64,000 nucleotides of DNA from Candidatus Nanopelagicales bacterium (GTDB lineage: Bacteria; Actinomycetota; Actinomycetes; S36-B12), in assembly GCA_030827125.1 (NCBI GenBank), contig JAURFD010000002.1:186001-250000 (forward strand). The letters run 5' to 3'. Shown piece by piece: positions 46,279 through 54,011 of this stretch. Below the pieces are notes generated by a model. It searched no databases. It was given only the letters and a program-made list of their open reading frames with translations, and had not been told where the DNA came from. Both the position numbers and the translations under genes were made by a program. Positions within the stretch are counted from its first letter, which is position 1, and the number at the start of each line of letters is the position of its first letter.

Positions 46279-46314
46279 GTTGAGGGGTCGACCCAGGTGG
46301 GTCGGCCCCTCAAC
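46279..46314 (+). terminator. Rho-independent-like terminator after tRNA-Leu
   Basis: A 16-bp stem (GTTGAGGGG ... CCCCTCAAC with inner CGACCC/GGGTCG and one G-T pair) and a 4-base loop, 6 bases after the tRNA. The following TCGTTCTC is only weakly T-rich, as usual in high-GC actinobacteria. Confidence 0.8.
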
Positions 46315-46344
46315 TCGTTCTCACCGCAACCGTCGAGGGGTCGT

Positions 46345-46710
46345 TCAGTCGGCGCACACCCAGGAGATGGCCTCGTCCCGCTGCGCGTCGGAGAACACCT
46401 TGATGCGCGCGGGCACCATCCACGCGAAGGCATGAACGGTGTGCCGGACCCAGTCGGTGTCAGACACGACACCGATGCGCTCCCAGTGTCTCCAGTGCTC
46501 GGTGCCGACCAGTGCGTCCTCGAATATGGCGGCACCGGAATACCCGGTGAACCGCTCGCCGAGCACATAGAGGACGCGAATCTTGCCGTGCTTGCGAATA
46601 GCCGCCGTGAGGGCTGGGTCGAGCACCCGCGCGTAGTCCTCGGCAGTCACCTCGCCCACGGCCTCGAAGCCCACGACGTTGTCCGGCAAGTCAGTCAGCA
46701 GGTCGATCAT
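46345..46710 (-). CDS. STAS/SpoIIAA-like protein
   Basis: 121 residues, complete for the SpoIIAA-like family (pfam11964 type). Pattern: IDLLTDLPDNVVGFEAVGEV, TAEDYARVLDPALTAAI, IRVLYVLGERFTGYSG and HWERIGVVSDTDWVRHTVHA. These proteins have a SEC14/STAS-like fold and may bind a hydrophobic ligand; physiological role unknown. Single gene, divergent from the GluQ-like gene. Confidence 0.82.
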   Translation of the reverse strand: MIDLLTDLPDNVVGFEAVGEVTAEDYARVLDPALTAAIRKHGKIRVLYVLGERFTGYSGAAIFEDALVGTEHWRHWERIGVVSDTDWVRHTVHAFAWMVPARIKVFSDAQRDEAISWVCAD

Positions 46711-46782
46711 GGGGCCAGGTTAGGAGAGGGACGACGGAGCCTCCAGGGCACAAGGTCCGTTCCGAGACTTCGCCAGTATGCC

Positions 46783-46788
46783 TAGGGT
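46783..46788 (+). promoter_or_regulatory. TAGGGT -10 box of the GluQ-like gene
   Basis: TAGGGT, GGGAGG, then GTG at 46795; it supports GTG 46795 as the start, which otherwise has a GGGAGG too close to serve as a ribosome site. Confidence 0.5.
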
Positions 46789-46794
46789 GGGAGG

Positions 46795-47556
46795 GTGCTG
46801 CTGCGACTTGCGCCCACCCCCAGCGGATTCCTCCACGAGGGCAATCGGCGCAACTTCGCCATCACCGCGGAGTTGGCCCGCGAACTCGGCGCCCCGCTCG
46901 CGCTGCGCATCGACGACGCGGATGCCGCGCGCTACCGCCGTGAATACGTCGAGGACGTTTTCGCCACGTTGCGTGCGATGGAGATCGAATGGCAGATCGG
47001 CCCGCACGATGTCGCCGAGTTCGAAGCACACTGGTCTCAGCGCCACCGAACGGACCACTACCGTTCTGAGCTCATCGCTGCACGGGCCCATGGTCTGCGG
47101 ACCTATGCGTGTACGTGCAGTCGGCGCACCCAGATCGGACCGGCGATCGGGGGTTGCTCGGCCGGTTGCCGAGACCGCGCGATCGAGTGGAAGCCGGGTG
47201 AGAACACCCTTCGGGTGCAGGTCCCCCGCGGCTCCATGATCGAAGTCGGGGACGCACTCGTCCCCTTGGATGAGGCGATGGGTGATTTCGTGCTGTGGCG
47301 CCGCGACGATCTCCCCTCCTACCAGCTCGTCTCGGTGGTGGAGGATCGCGACCTGCGCACCACGCACATCGTCCGCGGGTTGGACCTGCTCACCTCGAGT
47401 GCCGCCCAGATCTACCTCGCGCCCTTCGTCGATGCCGACAATGTGGTTCGGGCCACCTACGTGCACCATGACCTTGTGACCGATGGAGAGGGGCAGAAGT
47501 TGTCGAAGTCGACGATGGCCGGTCCGGGTTCGGTGAAGGATGGTGATGACCGTTGA
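46795..47556 (+). CDS. Glutamyl-tRNA synthetase-like catalytic domain (GluQ type)
   Basis: 253 residues containing only the Rossmann catalytic part. The HIGH-region is PTPSGFLHEGNRRNF (HEGN instead of HxGN/HLGN) and the KMSKS region is GQKLSKST. Cysteines in YACTCSRRTQ and GGCSAGCRD make a plausible zinc site, as in glutamyl-queuosine tRNA-Asp synthetases. There is no anticodon-binding domain and the protein ends soon after KLSKS, slightly shorter than typical GluQ. Adjacent to, and overlapping (TTGA), an alpha/beta hydrolase gene. Whether it charges tRNA or another acceptor is unknown. Confidence 0.75.
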   Translation: MLLRLAPTPSGFLHEGNRRNFAITAELARELGAPLALRIDDADAARYRREYVEDVFATLRAMEIEWQIGPHDVAEFEAHWSQRHRTDHYRSELIAARAHGLRTYACTCSRRTQIGPAIGGCSAGCRDRAIEWKPGENTLRVQVPRGSMIEVGDALVPLDEAMGDFVLWRRDDLPSYQLVSVVEDRDLRTTHIVRGLDLLTSSAAQIYLAPFVDADNVVRATYVHHDLVTDGEGQKLSKSTMAGPGSVKDGDDR

Positions 47557-48383
47557 CAAACGCCATGCCGGAACTCGGCATCACTATTGACGCGGCTGAC
47601 ATTGCCACGAATGTGCATGACACGGTCGTTGACCCCGGCGGTGGGACGGTCCTGCTGATCCACGGATCCGGACCCGGTGTCTCGGCGTGGGCGAACTGGC
47701 GCCTCACAATCCCGGCCCTGTCCGAGCACTTCCGCGTGGTCGCGCCCGACGTGGTGGGGTTCGGCTACACCGAGAGGTCCGTGGCCTCCTACGACCTCGA
47801 GACGTGGACAGCGCATGCGATCGGGGTCCTCGATGCGCTCGAGATCGACCGTGCGCACGTGGTGGGCAACTCCTTCGGCGGTTCTTTGGCGCTGTCGCTG
47901 GCGATCCACCACCCTCAGCGCGTACGTCGGCTTGGCCTCATGGGAGCCGTGGGAATTCCCTTTGACATCACTCCCGGGCTGGACTCCGTATGGGGTTATG
48001 AGCCCAGCGTGGAAGCGATGCGCGAACTCCTTCAACTCTTCACCGCGTCCCCGATCGGCGATCTCGACGGACTGGCGGAGTTGAGGTACCGGGCGAGTAT
48101 CCAACCCGGATTTCAGGAGTCATTTTCGGCGATGTTCCCTGCCCCTCGCCAGCAGTGGGTCGACGCCCTGGCACACGACACGGACGACATCGCCAGAATC
48201 GAGAATCCGACCATCATCTTTCACGGCCGCGAGGACCGAATCATTCCGATGTCGAACTCACTGCGTCTGCTCGAGTTGATTCCCGATTCGGAGTTGCACG
48301 TCTTCGGGCACTGCGGGCACTGGACACAGATCGAGCACGCGGCGGCGTTCAATCGCCTTCTCAGTGATTTCCTACGCCGCTAG
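47553..48383 (+). CDS. Alpha/beta hydrolase (meta-cleavage product hydrolase-like)
   Basis: 276 residues if it starts at TTG 47553 (overlapping the previous stop), 272 from ATG 47565. Alpha/beta-hydrolase fold: LLIHGSGPGVSAWANWR (oxyanion region typical of the XylF/BphD group), VVAPDVVGFGYTER, nucleophile Ser in VVGNSFGGSLAL, Asp in IIFHGREDRIIP and His in VFGHCGHWTQIEH. This group cleaves C-C bonds of ring-fission products, but no aromatic-degradation genes are nearby, so the substrate is open. Confidence 0.85.
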   Translation: MTNAMPELGITIDAADIATNVHDTVVDPGGGTVLLIHGSGPGVSAWANWRLTIPALSEHFRVVAPDVVGFGYTERSVASYDLETWTAHAIGVLDALEIDRAHVVGNSFGGSLALSLAIHHPQRVRRLGLMGAVGIPFDITPGLDSVWGYEPSVEAMRELLQLFTASPIGDLDGLAELRYRASIQPGFQESFSAMFPAPRQQWVDALAHDTDDIARIENPTIIFHGREDRIIPMSNSLRLLELIPDSELHVFGHCGHWTQIEHAAAFNRLLSDFLRR

Positions 48384-48438
48384 TTCGTCGGCCAGGCTGC
48401 CTCTCGGCCCGGCCCGTCCCGCGACGGTGGGATTCCCG

Positions 48439-49188
48439 CTACATCCGCAAGTACGACGCACCGTTCGCATCGAGGATGGAGCCGCTCATCCAGGCGGCCT
48501 CCGGGCGGGCGAGGAAGGCCACCGCCTCGGCGATCTCCTCCGGCTCGGCGATCCGGCCGAAGGGACTCTCGGCCCGCCGCACGGCACCGCCATCGCCGGC
48601 GAGGGCCTCAGCAGCCATCTCCGTGTCCACGAATCCGGGCGCCACCGTGGTGACAGCGATACCTCGGCGTCCCAGATCCTTGGCCAGCGACTGACCGAAA
48701 GCAGCAATTCCCGCCTTCGTCGCTCCGTAGGCGGGGCACTGGGGCTCCCCGCGAAAGGCGCCGCGCGACCCCACATTGACGATGCTGGCCCCCGCTCCCA
48801 TATGCCGCACCGCCGCCCAGGTCACGTTGGCCGGGCCCACCAGATTGACGGCGACCGCCTCACTCCAGCGTCGTTGCCACTCGTCGTAGTCGGTCTCATC
48901 AATGGGGTGCGCCTCGAAGATGCCAGCGTTGTTGACGAGGACGTCCAGCCCATCCCAACCCTCGGCAATCTCGTCCACCATGGCCCGAGTCGCTTCCGGA
49001 TCACGCAGATCGGCGCGAGCAAGCATATGGTCGCTGCCGTGTAGTCCCTGGCGCACCCGGACGGCGAGCTCCTCATCGGTCCGATAGTGGACCGCAACGC
49101 GATAACCGTCTGCCGCCAGGCGCTGTGCGATCGCCGCGCCAATCCCGCGTGAAGCTCCCGTCACCAGCGCGCGTCGTCCCTGTGTCAT
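48439..49188 (-). CDS. Short-chain dehydrogenase/reductase
   Basis: 249 residues. Classical SDR: cofactor motif ALVTGASRGIGAAIAQRLAA, LVNNAGIFEAHPI, catalytic Ser in IVNVGSRGAF and YxxxK as PAYGATKAGIAAFG. The last residues of the C-terminus (MSGSILDANGASYLRM) match FabG-like oxidoreductases. NAD(P)(H)-dependent; substrate unknown. Confidence 0.92.
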   Translation of the reverse strand: MTQGRRALVTGASRGIGAAIAQRLAADGYRVAVHYRTDEELAVRVRQGLHGSDHMLARADLRDPEATRAMVDEIAEGWDGLDVLVNNAGIFEAHPIDETDYDEWQRRWSEAVAVNLVGPANVTWAAVRHMGAGASIVNVGSRGAFRGEPQCPAYGATKAGIAAFGQSLAKDLGRRGIAVTTVAPGFVDTEMAAEALAGDGGAVRRAESPFGRIAEPEEIAEAVAFLARPEAAWMSGSILDANGASYLRM

Positions 49189-49194
49189 CGGGCC

Positions 49195-49200
49195 AGCCTA
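49195..49200 (-). promoter_or_regulatory. TAGGCT -10 box of the SDR gene
   Basis: Minus-strand TAGGCT, GGCCCG, then ATG at 49188. Confidence 0.5.
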
Positions 49201-49238
49201 GGCGCTATTCCCGCGGGCCGATCTGGCAGAGTACACGC

Positions 49239-49544
49239 ATGGCCCATTCCGAGAACTACGACTTCCCTGTCCATCTGAACAACCATCACCTCGACACCCT
49301 CACGGTGATCTTCGCCCACCCCACCAGCGGCAATATCCGCTGGGTGGACGTGCTCTCCTTGTTGGAGGCCACCGGCGAGGTCGAGGAACGCCACGACGGG
49401 AAGTTCCGGGTCACCCTCGGCGGGGAGACCGAGGTATTCGAAAGGCCCCGCCACAAAGACATCGATGTTCAAGCCATCGTTGATCTGCGACGCATGCTCA
49501 AGAACGCGGGCTTTGAGCCCAAGGCTCCCGGAAACGAGGTCTGA
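49239..49544 (+). CDS. HicA-fold-like small protein
   Basis: 101 residues from ATG 49239. The C-terminal 65 residues (VDVLSLLEATGEVEERHDGK, FRVTLGGETEVFERPRHKDI, VDLRRMLKNAGF) follow the layout of the HicA mRNA interferase dsRBD-like fold, including the late PRH segment. The usual catalytic GSH motif is replaced by RHDGK, so nuclease activity is doubtful. No HicB-type antitoxin follows; instead an eRF1-like gene starts one base after the stop codon. Confidence 0.6.
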   Translation: MAHSENYDFPVHLNNHHLDTLTVIFAHPTSGNIRWVDVLSLLEATGEVEERHDGKFRVTLGGETEVFERPRHKDIDVQAIVDLRRMLKNAGFEPKAPGNEV

Positions 49545-49545
49545 C

Positions 49546-50013
49546 ATGCAGGACATCACAGACGCCATTGACCTGACCGGCAAGGTCGCAATCGCGGCGG
49601 TCGATTTCCACTCGACACGGATCTACGCCCTGGATTCGCCGGATCACTCGGCTCCGGAGCACGTTGTTGCTGACGATCCGCGCAAGCGATTCCACAACGT
49701 GTACCACCATCACGGCAATGTGGACGGGACCTACCTTGATGACAGTGACGTGTACTGGCACACACTCGCCGAAGCTCTCGTCCACGCGTCCGCGATCGTC
49801 CTGCTCGGTCACGGCACCGGCAAGGCGAATGCCAGCCACCATCTGGTGACCTACCTCGAGAAGCATCGCCGCGACATTGCGCAGCGGATCGTGGCGGACG
49901 TGCGGGCGGATATCGACGACCTCACCGACGAGCAGGTTCTGCGTCTCGGCCAGCACATCATGGGCATCGACCCGCTCCGAGACCACGGCGATAGCCGCCG
50001 GGGTGCTCTCTGA
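49546..50013 (+). CDS. eRF1 C-terminal-domain-like ('translational machinery') protein
   Basis: 155 residues from ATG 49546. The layout VAIAAVDFHSTRIYAL, a His-rich turn (FHNVYHHHGN), WHTLAEALVHASAIVLLGHG and TGKANASHHLVTYLEKHRRD resembles small bacterial proteins annotated 'translational machinery protein' related to domain 3 of archaeal/eukaryotic release factor eRF1. The catalytic GGQ domain is absent, so it cannot release peptides by itself. It may bind ribosomes or recycle stalled complexes; this is inference. Coupled to the HicA-like gene. Confidence 0.55.
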   Translation: MQDITDAIDLTGKVAIAAVDFHSTRIYALDSPDHSAPEHVVADDPRKRFHNVYHHHGNVDGTYLDDSDVYWHTLAEALVHASAIVLLGHGTGKANASHHLVTYLEKHRRDIAQRIVADVRADIDDLTDEQVLRLGQHIMGIDPLRDHGDSRRGAL

Positions 50014-50746
50014 GGGGGCTTCCCAGCGCGGGGGCGGCGTTGGCCCTCGGGCTCCTCGCTCTCGCGGGGTGCTCCAGCGCCACACCCGAATGCCTCGGTG
50101 GAGATGCCGACGGCCTCGTACACACCGCCGGCTGACGCGCAGGCCACGCCCCCTGATCAGGTCTCGCTCGCCAACGTACAACCCGACGACACCCTACGGA
50201 ACCTGTTGGAGCAGACCGTTCGCTCTCTCCCAGGGTCCACCAATGCCTGCGCCTTCGTGGATCCGTTGGGCAATGTGCTGGTCGTGGCTGCCGACCAGCA
50301 GCACGTGAACGCCGTGTGCACCGCCTCCGCGCTGTGCACGCGTGCCTACGCCCAAACCCGATTCGCGTTGATGGCGGACAGAGCATCGTCCGACGTCGCG
50401 AGTTTCACACTCACCAATCCGAATTTCGGGACGTTCGTGTGGCTCACCGCACCGGACCCCCGCACGGCTCTCGGGATGCTCGATATCGGCGCCTACGGCT
50501 CGAACCTCGGTTCGCCCGGATCTCCGTTGATCCCCAGCGCCTTCCAGTACTACGACCTCCCGGCGGGCTTGAGCGCCCAGGAGTTGCAGTCCCTGATCTA
50601 TCCGTTGCCACCGTTGTACTCCGAGCACATTGCCATCAGCCCACAACAGACCCCGGGACAACCCCCGGTTTTCGACCGTTATGGTTGGTTGCCGCGACCG
50701 GAATCCCACCCCAAAGGTCGGAAACCGGAAACCGGAAGCCGGCTAG
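50010..50746 (+). pseudogene. Disrupted lipoprotein gene (one 1-base and one 7-base shift)
   Basis: A lipoprotein signal peptide (AALALGLLALAGCSSATPE, lipobox LAGC) is encoded from about CTG 50010 in one frame, but it stops soon. The main body (MPTASYTPPADAQATPP ..., with LLEQTVRSLPGSTNACAFVD and PNFGTFVWLTAPDPRTAL) is in another frame, open from ATG 50104 to 50904. Omitting the G at 50088 joins both frames (LAGCSSATPNASVEMPTAS). At the 3' end, removing one 7-base CGGAAAC unit would end the protein at TAG 50744-50746, in a 4-base overlap with dsbB, as in the other convergent pairs here; as written it runs 158 bases into dsbB antisense. Body unrecognised. Sequencing error is a serious alternative for the 5' shift. 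Confidence 0.5.
50719..50739 (+). repeat. Three tandem 7-base units (CGGAAAC, CGGAAAC, CGGAAGC)
   Basis: The units occupy 50719-50725, 50726-50732 and 50733-50739. Seven is not a multiple of three, so each gain or loss of a unit changes the reading frame of the overlying lipoprotein gene. Confidence 0.85.
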
Positions 50747-51483
50747 TCGTTCTTGGCAGCCCAGCGGCGCTCAAAGACCCAGGCGATGACGGCGGCCACG
50801 GCACCACCGGCGAGTACGGCGTACCAGCCCCCCATGTTGCCAAGTCCCGAAATCGCCGGCGGATCATCCGGGCACTCCCCCAGTCCACACTCCGGAACGA
50901 CTGACACTCCGACCGCCGCGAGGTCAATGACGATCCAGATGAGCGCAAAGAGTGTGACCCACACGATGATGAAGACACCGAGCGGACGAACGAGTCCTGG
51001 TTCCCGCAACACGCCTTGGTCGCCCGCCTGGTACGGCGTCTGCCACAGGATCAGCAGGGCGCATCCCACGATGGCGATGATGAACGTCACCAACGCCCAC
51101 GTGTATAAGTGCCACCCGAGAACTGCTGGTCCGTAGCCGGGGTCGTTGGGATCGGCGATGTGCAGGAGGATTTGGCGCGTCGACGCCGCGGCACCCACCA
51201 CTGCGCCCAGGATGCTCAGCGCGTAATGACGTGCTCGAATACCCCACAGCAGGTTCATCATCGGACCGACCGCGATGGCGAACATGCCCGACCGCTGGAC
51301 GATGCACAGCGGACAGGGTTGCTCGCCCACGCCGAACTGAAGTTGCAGTGATCCGGCCAGGACACCGAGGAGCGCGAACAGTGCCGCGACGTTGAGCAAG
51401 CGCGACAGCAGCACTGCGCGCTCGGGTGGCATCCACGAGGGTGCGGTCTGCTGGGACAGCGTTGTCTGCTGGGACACGGTCAC
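50743..51483 (-). CDS. dsbB: DsbB-family disulfide bond formation protein
   Basis: 246 residues from GTG, with about five hydrophobic segments (four in DsbB of E. coli plus an extra C-terminal one). The first redox pair is in EQPCPLCIVQRSGMF, the second candidate pair in VVPECGLGECPDDPP on an outside loop. It would reoxidise a periplasm-side DsbA-like partner by passing electrons to quinone. The partner is not in the window. Its start is one base from the stop of a tiny upstream membrane protein gene. Confidence 0.87.
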   Translation of the reverse strand: MTVSQQTTLSQQTAPSWMPPERAVLLSRLLNVAALFALLGVLAGSLQLQFGVGEQPCPLCIVQRSGMFAIAVGPMMNLLWGIRARHYALSILGAVVGAAASTRQILLHIADPNDPGYGPAVLGWHLYTWALVTFIIAIVGCALLILWQTPYQAGDQGVLREPGLVRPLGVFIIVWVTLFALIWIVIDLAAVGVSVVPECGLGECPDDPPAISGLGNMGGWYAVLAGGAVAAVIAWVFERRWAAKND

Positions 51484-51484
51484 C

Positions 51485-51649
51485 TCAGAAGTTGAGTGGG
51501 ATGGGGTCGGTCATGTGGGTGGTGAGCACGAAGAGGGTGTAAGCCAGGTTCACCAACACCAGGATCGGTATCCAGCGCCAATGGCGGAAGATCCCGAGGA
51601 AGATGACTCCCCACAGGACGAACATCAGCAGCATCACGTGAACGGACAC
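51485..51649 (-). CDS. Small two-helix membrane protein upstream of dsbB
   Basis: 54 residues from GTG 51649, an open frame easily missed for its size. The translation begins MSVHVMLLMFVLWGVIFLGI, with a first hydrophobic stretch to about residue 20, then a basic turn (FRHWRW), a second hydrophobic stretch (IPILVLVNLAYTLFVL) and a short polar tail (TTHMTDPIPLNF). It ends one base before the dsbB start, so it is likely co-translated with dsbB. No known family recognised. Confidence 0.7.
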   Translation of the reverse strand: MSVHVMLLMFVLWGVIFLGIFRHWRWIPILVLVNLAYTLFVLTTHMTDPIPLNF

Positions 51650-51698
51650 TAGGGGTGCCCGTCCCTCAGGGCAAGCACCTCGCCGTGATCGAGTCCCC

Positions 51699-51704
51699 TA
51701 GGGT
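51699..51704 (+). promoter_or_regulatory. TAGGGT -10 box of the Gfo/Idh gene
   Basis: TAGGGT, GACCCC, then ATG at 51711. Confidence 0.5.
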
Positions 51705-51710
51705 GACCCC

Positions 51711-52676
51711 ATGCCTGAATTAGCAGCGACGCGCTGGGGACTCCTGGGTGCCGGGTGGATTGCCCGTAGGGCGATTGCGCCCGCCCTGCACACAGCAGAC
51801 GGTGCCCGCCTCGACGTCGTCGCCGCCCGTGACCGCGACCGCGCTGCGGCACTTCACCCCGCGCGCTACGCAGCGGACGACTACGCCGCGGTCATCGACG
51901 ATCCGGATATCGACGCCGTCTACATCGCGCTTTCCAACGACGCCCACCTGCCATGGTCCGAAGCGGCACTGCGAGCCGGCAAAACCGTGCTCTGCGAGAA
52001 GCCACTCACACGCGATCCGCAGGAGACCCGCCGGTTGCGGGCCGTGGCTGAGGACACCGGCGGGCTCCTCGTGGAAGCGACGTGGAACCTGTGGCATCCG
52101 CGCACCGCACGGGCGGCCGCGCTGTTGGCGAGCGATGCGATTGGCCCGGTCACTTCCGTATCAGGAGTGTTCACCATCGACGGCGTCGCAGCAGATAACT
52201 ACCGCCTTGATCCCGACCTCGGCGGGGGCGCACTTCTCGATGTCGGGTGCTACCCCATGACCGCTGCCACCTGGATCACCAAAGCCGAGACCGCCGTGGT
52301 GCGGCACGTGCACATTGAACGATCCGATCGCGGTGTAGATCTCACCACGGACGCGCACCTGGATATGGCCGGCATTGACGTCCACGTCCGCGGATCCTTC
52401 ATTGAGGCTCCCCTGCAGACCCTGGTCATCGAAGGTCCGCACGGCGTCCTGGAGTTCACCGGCAACGACGCCTACACGTCGTGCCTGCAGCCGAGTGCCT
52501 TGCGCGTGCTAGACCGCGACGGCGAGCGCGTCGAGCACTTTGCCCCGGTCGATCCGTACCGCACGATGATCGAGAACGTCGGACGCGCGAGCCGGGGCGA
52601 GCCACACTGGCTGCCCGACCCAGCTTGGTCCGGGATCGTGGCCGAGACCATGGCCGCGATTCTCACCAGGGACTAG
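51711..52676 (+). CDS. Gfo/Idh/MocA-family oxidoreductase
   Basis: 321 residues. N-terminal Rossmann domain WGLLGAGWIARRAIAPAL, the family signature VLCEKPLTRDPQE with the EKP lysine, and a C-terminal domain with GGALLDVGCYPMTAATWI. It oxidises a sugar or cyclitol hydroxyl, or a related small molecule, with NAD(P). Substrate unknown. Single gene, no operon partner. Confidence 0.9.
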   Translation: MPELAATRWGLLGAGWIARRAIAPALHTADGARLDVVAARDRDRAAALHPARYAADDYAAVIDDPDIDAVYIALSNDAHLPWSEAALRAGKTVLCEKPLTRDPQETRRLRAVAEDTGGLLVEATWNLWHPRTARAAALLASDAIGPVTSVSGVFTIDGVAADNYRLDPDLGGGALLDVGCYPMTAATWITKAETAVVRHVHIERSDRGVDLTTDAHLDMAGIDVHVRGSFIEAPLQTLVIEGPHGVLEFTGNDAYTSCLQPSALRVLDRDGERVEHFAPVDPYRTMIENVGRASRGEPHWLPDPAWSGIVAETMAAILTRD

Positions 52677-52734
52677 AGCCCCTGATCTCCCTGTCGAATG
52701 TGGGAGACAATCGAGCGGAGGAAGGGAGCACGCC

Positions 52735-53208
52735 ATGAGCACCGAGGCCAACGCGCAGGACCCTGATGAGGTCGCCCGCGTCACCCAGGACACGGTTGAT
52801 CCTGCAGGCGATGCCGCCGATCAGGCCGAACGTCTCACGATGGTCATGGAAGCCGAGGCGCTGCGCAACGCGCTCCACGGTGATCCGTCCGGCGAAGGCT
52901 CCCTGGAAGGCTACGACTACCCACTAGAAGACATTGAGAGCGTCCTGGCCATGGAGGATGCCGAAGACTCCAGCGATGACCCGATGCACGCCGGCGGCCT
53001 TGACCCTGCGCCGTGGGTCCCCGCCGAGAAGGCTGCGATGCACATCGTGGACTCCGATGACGAGTGGGATGGCCGACCCGTTGAGGAGATGGAGGACGAC
53101 GAGGATCCCAACATCGATCCCTTCGACCGCGCGGGTGGCGAACTCACCGCGGAAGACGAAACCCTCCTCGGTATCGATCCTTACGACCGGGCGGATGACG
53201 ACGAATGA
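52735..53208 (+). CDS. Acidic conserved hypothetical protein
   Basis: 157 residues from ATG preceded by GGAGGAAGGGAG. Very acidic and low in hydrophobic residues. Two nearly identical motifs stand near the C-terminus (NIDPFDRAG and GIDPYDRAD), and DYPLEDIESVLAMEDAED in the middle. It has no recognised domain; it resembles other short acidic actinobacterial proteins (possibly DUF5709-like). Its stop overlaps the enoyl-CoA hydratase start by ATGA, so expression is coupled. Confidence 0.7.
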   Translation: MSTEANAQDPDEVARVTQDTVDPAGDAADQAERLTMVMEAEALRNALHGDPSGEGSLEGYDYPLEDIESVLAMEDAEDSSDDPMHAGGLDPAPWVPAEKAAMHIVDSDDEWDGRPVEEMEDDEDPNIDPFDRAGGELTAEDETLLGIDPYDRADDDE

Positions 53209-54011
53209 CCGCTGCGGTCAGCGTCGAGCACCGCGGGCCGGTGGCCATCGTGTGGATGCGCCGGCCCGAGCGGCGCAACGCCATCGTGCCGGAGATGGGT
53301 CGCGCCTTCATCGAATCCCTTCGCGAGGTCGACGCGGACCCCGACGTGCGTGCTGTGGTCATTGCGGGCGCTGGTCACGCCTTTTGCGCCGGCGCGGATC
53401 TCAGCGTCCTCGCTGAGGGATACGACGCGCTGACGGCATTCTCGGACGACCACGCGCTCCGCGATCTCGCGGTGGCCCCCATGGTCATGTCCACTCCTGT
53501 GGCTACCGCGGTGCAAGGTGCCGCGGCCGGCGCAGGCTTCGTCCTCGCTATTGCCGGTGACACAACCTTCGTGGCGCCCGATGCACGCTTCATCCCGGTC
53601 TTCCCCCGTTTCGGTCTCGTGGCCGAATATGGCGTCGCATGGCTCCTCCCCCGCCGTATCGGCGCAGCCCGCGCTGCGGATGTGCTCCTCACGGGTCGAG
53701 AGATCGACTCCGCCACGGCCGTTCAGTGGGGACTGGCCAACGACATCGCCGATGACCCGGTGGCGCGTGCCGTGGAGTGGGGGCACGACGTCGCCCGCTG
53801 TGCACCGTTCTCGGTGGTGACCGCCAAGCGCCAGCTCATTGACGGCGCACACGAATCCTTTGCCCAGTCGCACGCCCGGTCGTTGGACCTCATGCGCGAA
53901 TCCTTTGCCCGACCCGACCTCGCGGAGGCCCTAATGGCGCGTGTTGACGGGCGCGACGCTGACTTCGCGCCGTGCCCCGCGCCCCTCGTCGGCGAGCGTC
54001 AGTCCAACTGA
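53205..54011 (+). CDS. Enoyl-CoA hydratase/isomerase family protein
   Basis: 268 residues. Crotonase fold: VAIVWMRRPERRNAIVPEM, AVVIAGAGHAFCAGADLSVL (oxyanion hole), AVQGAAAGAGFVLAIAGD and FIPVFPRFGLVAEYG. The Glu pair of canonical hydratases is not clearly present in the second segment (AEYGVAWLLPRR retains one), so the reaction may be hydratase, isomerase or other. It ends with a 13-base antisense overlap with DUF4916. Confidence 0.88.
   Translation: MTAAVSVEHRGPVAIVWMRRPERRNAIVPEMGRAFIESLREVDADPDVRAVVIAGAGHAFCAGADLSVLAEGYDALTAFSDDHALRDLAVAPMVMSTPVATAVQGAAAGAGFVLAIAGDTTFVAPDARFIPVFPRFGLVAEYGVAWLLPRRIGAARAADVLLTGREIDSATAVQWGLANDIADDPVARAVEWGHDVARCAPFSVVTAKRQLIDGAHESFAQSHARSLDLMRESFARPDLAEALMARVDGRDADFAPCPAPLVGERQSN

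Noticed and set aside
46237-46785. 182-residue plus-strand frame starting within tRNA-Leu
   Set aside because: It overlaps the tRNA, its terminator and the STAS-like gene on the other strand.
48384-48438. Possible terminator between the alpha/beta hydrolase and SDR genes
   Set aside because: GC-rich but without a convincing stem-loop by eye.
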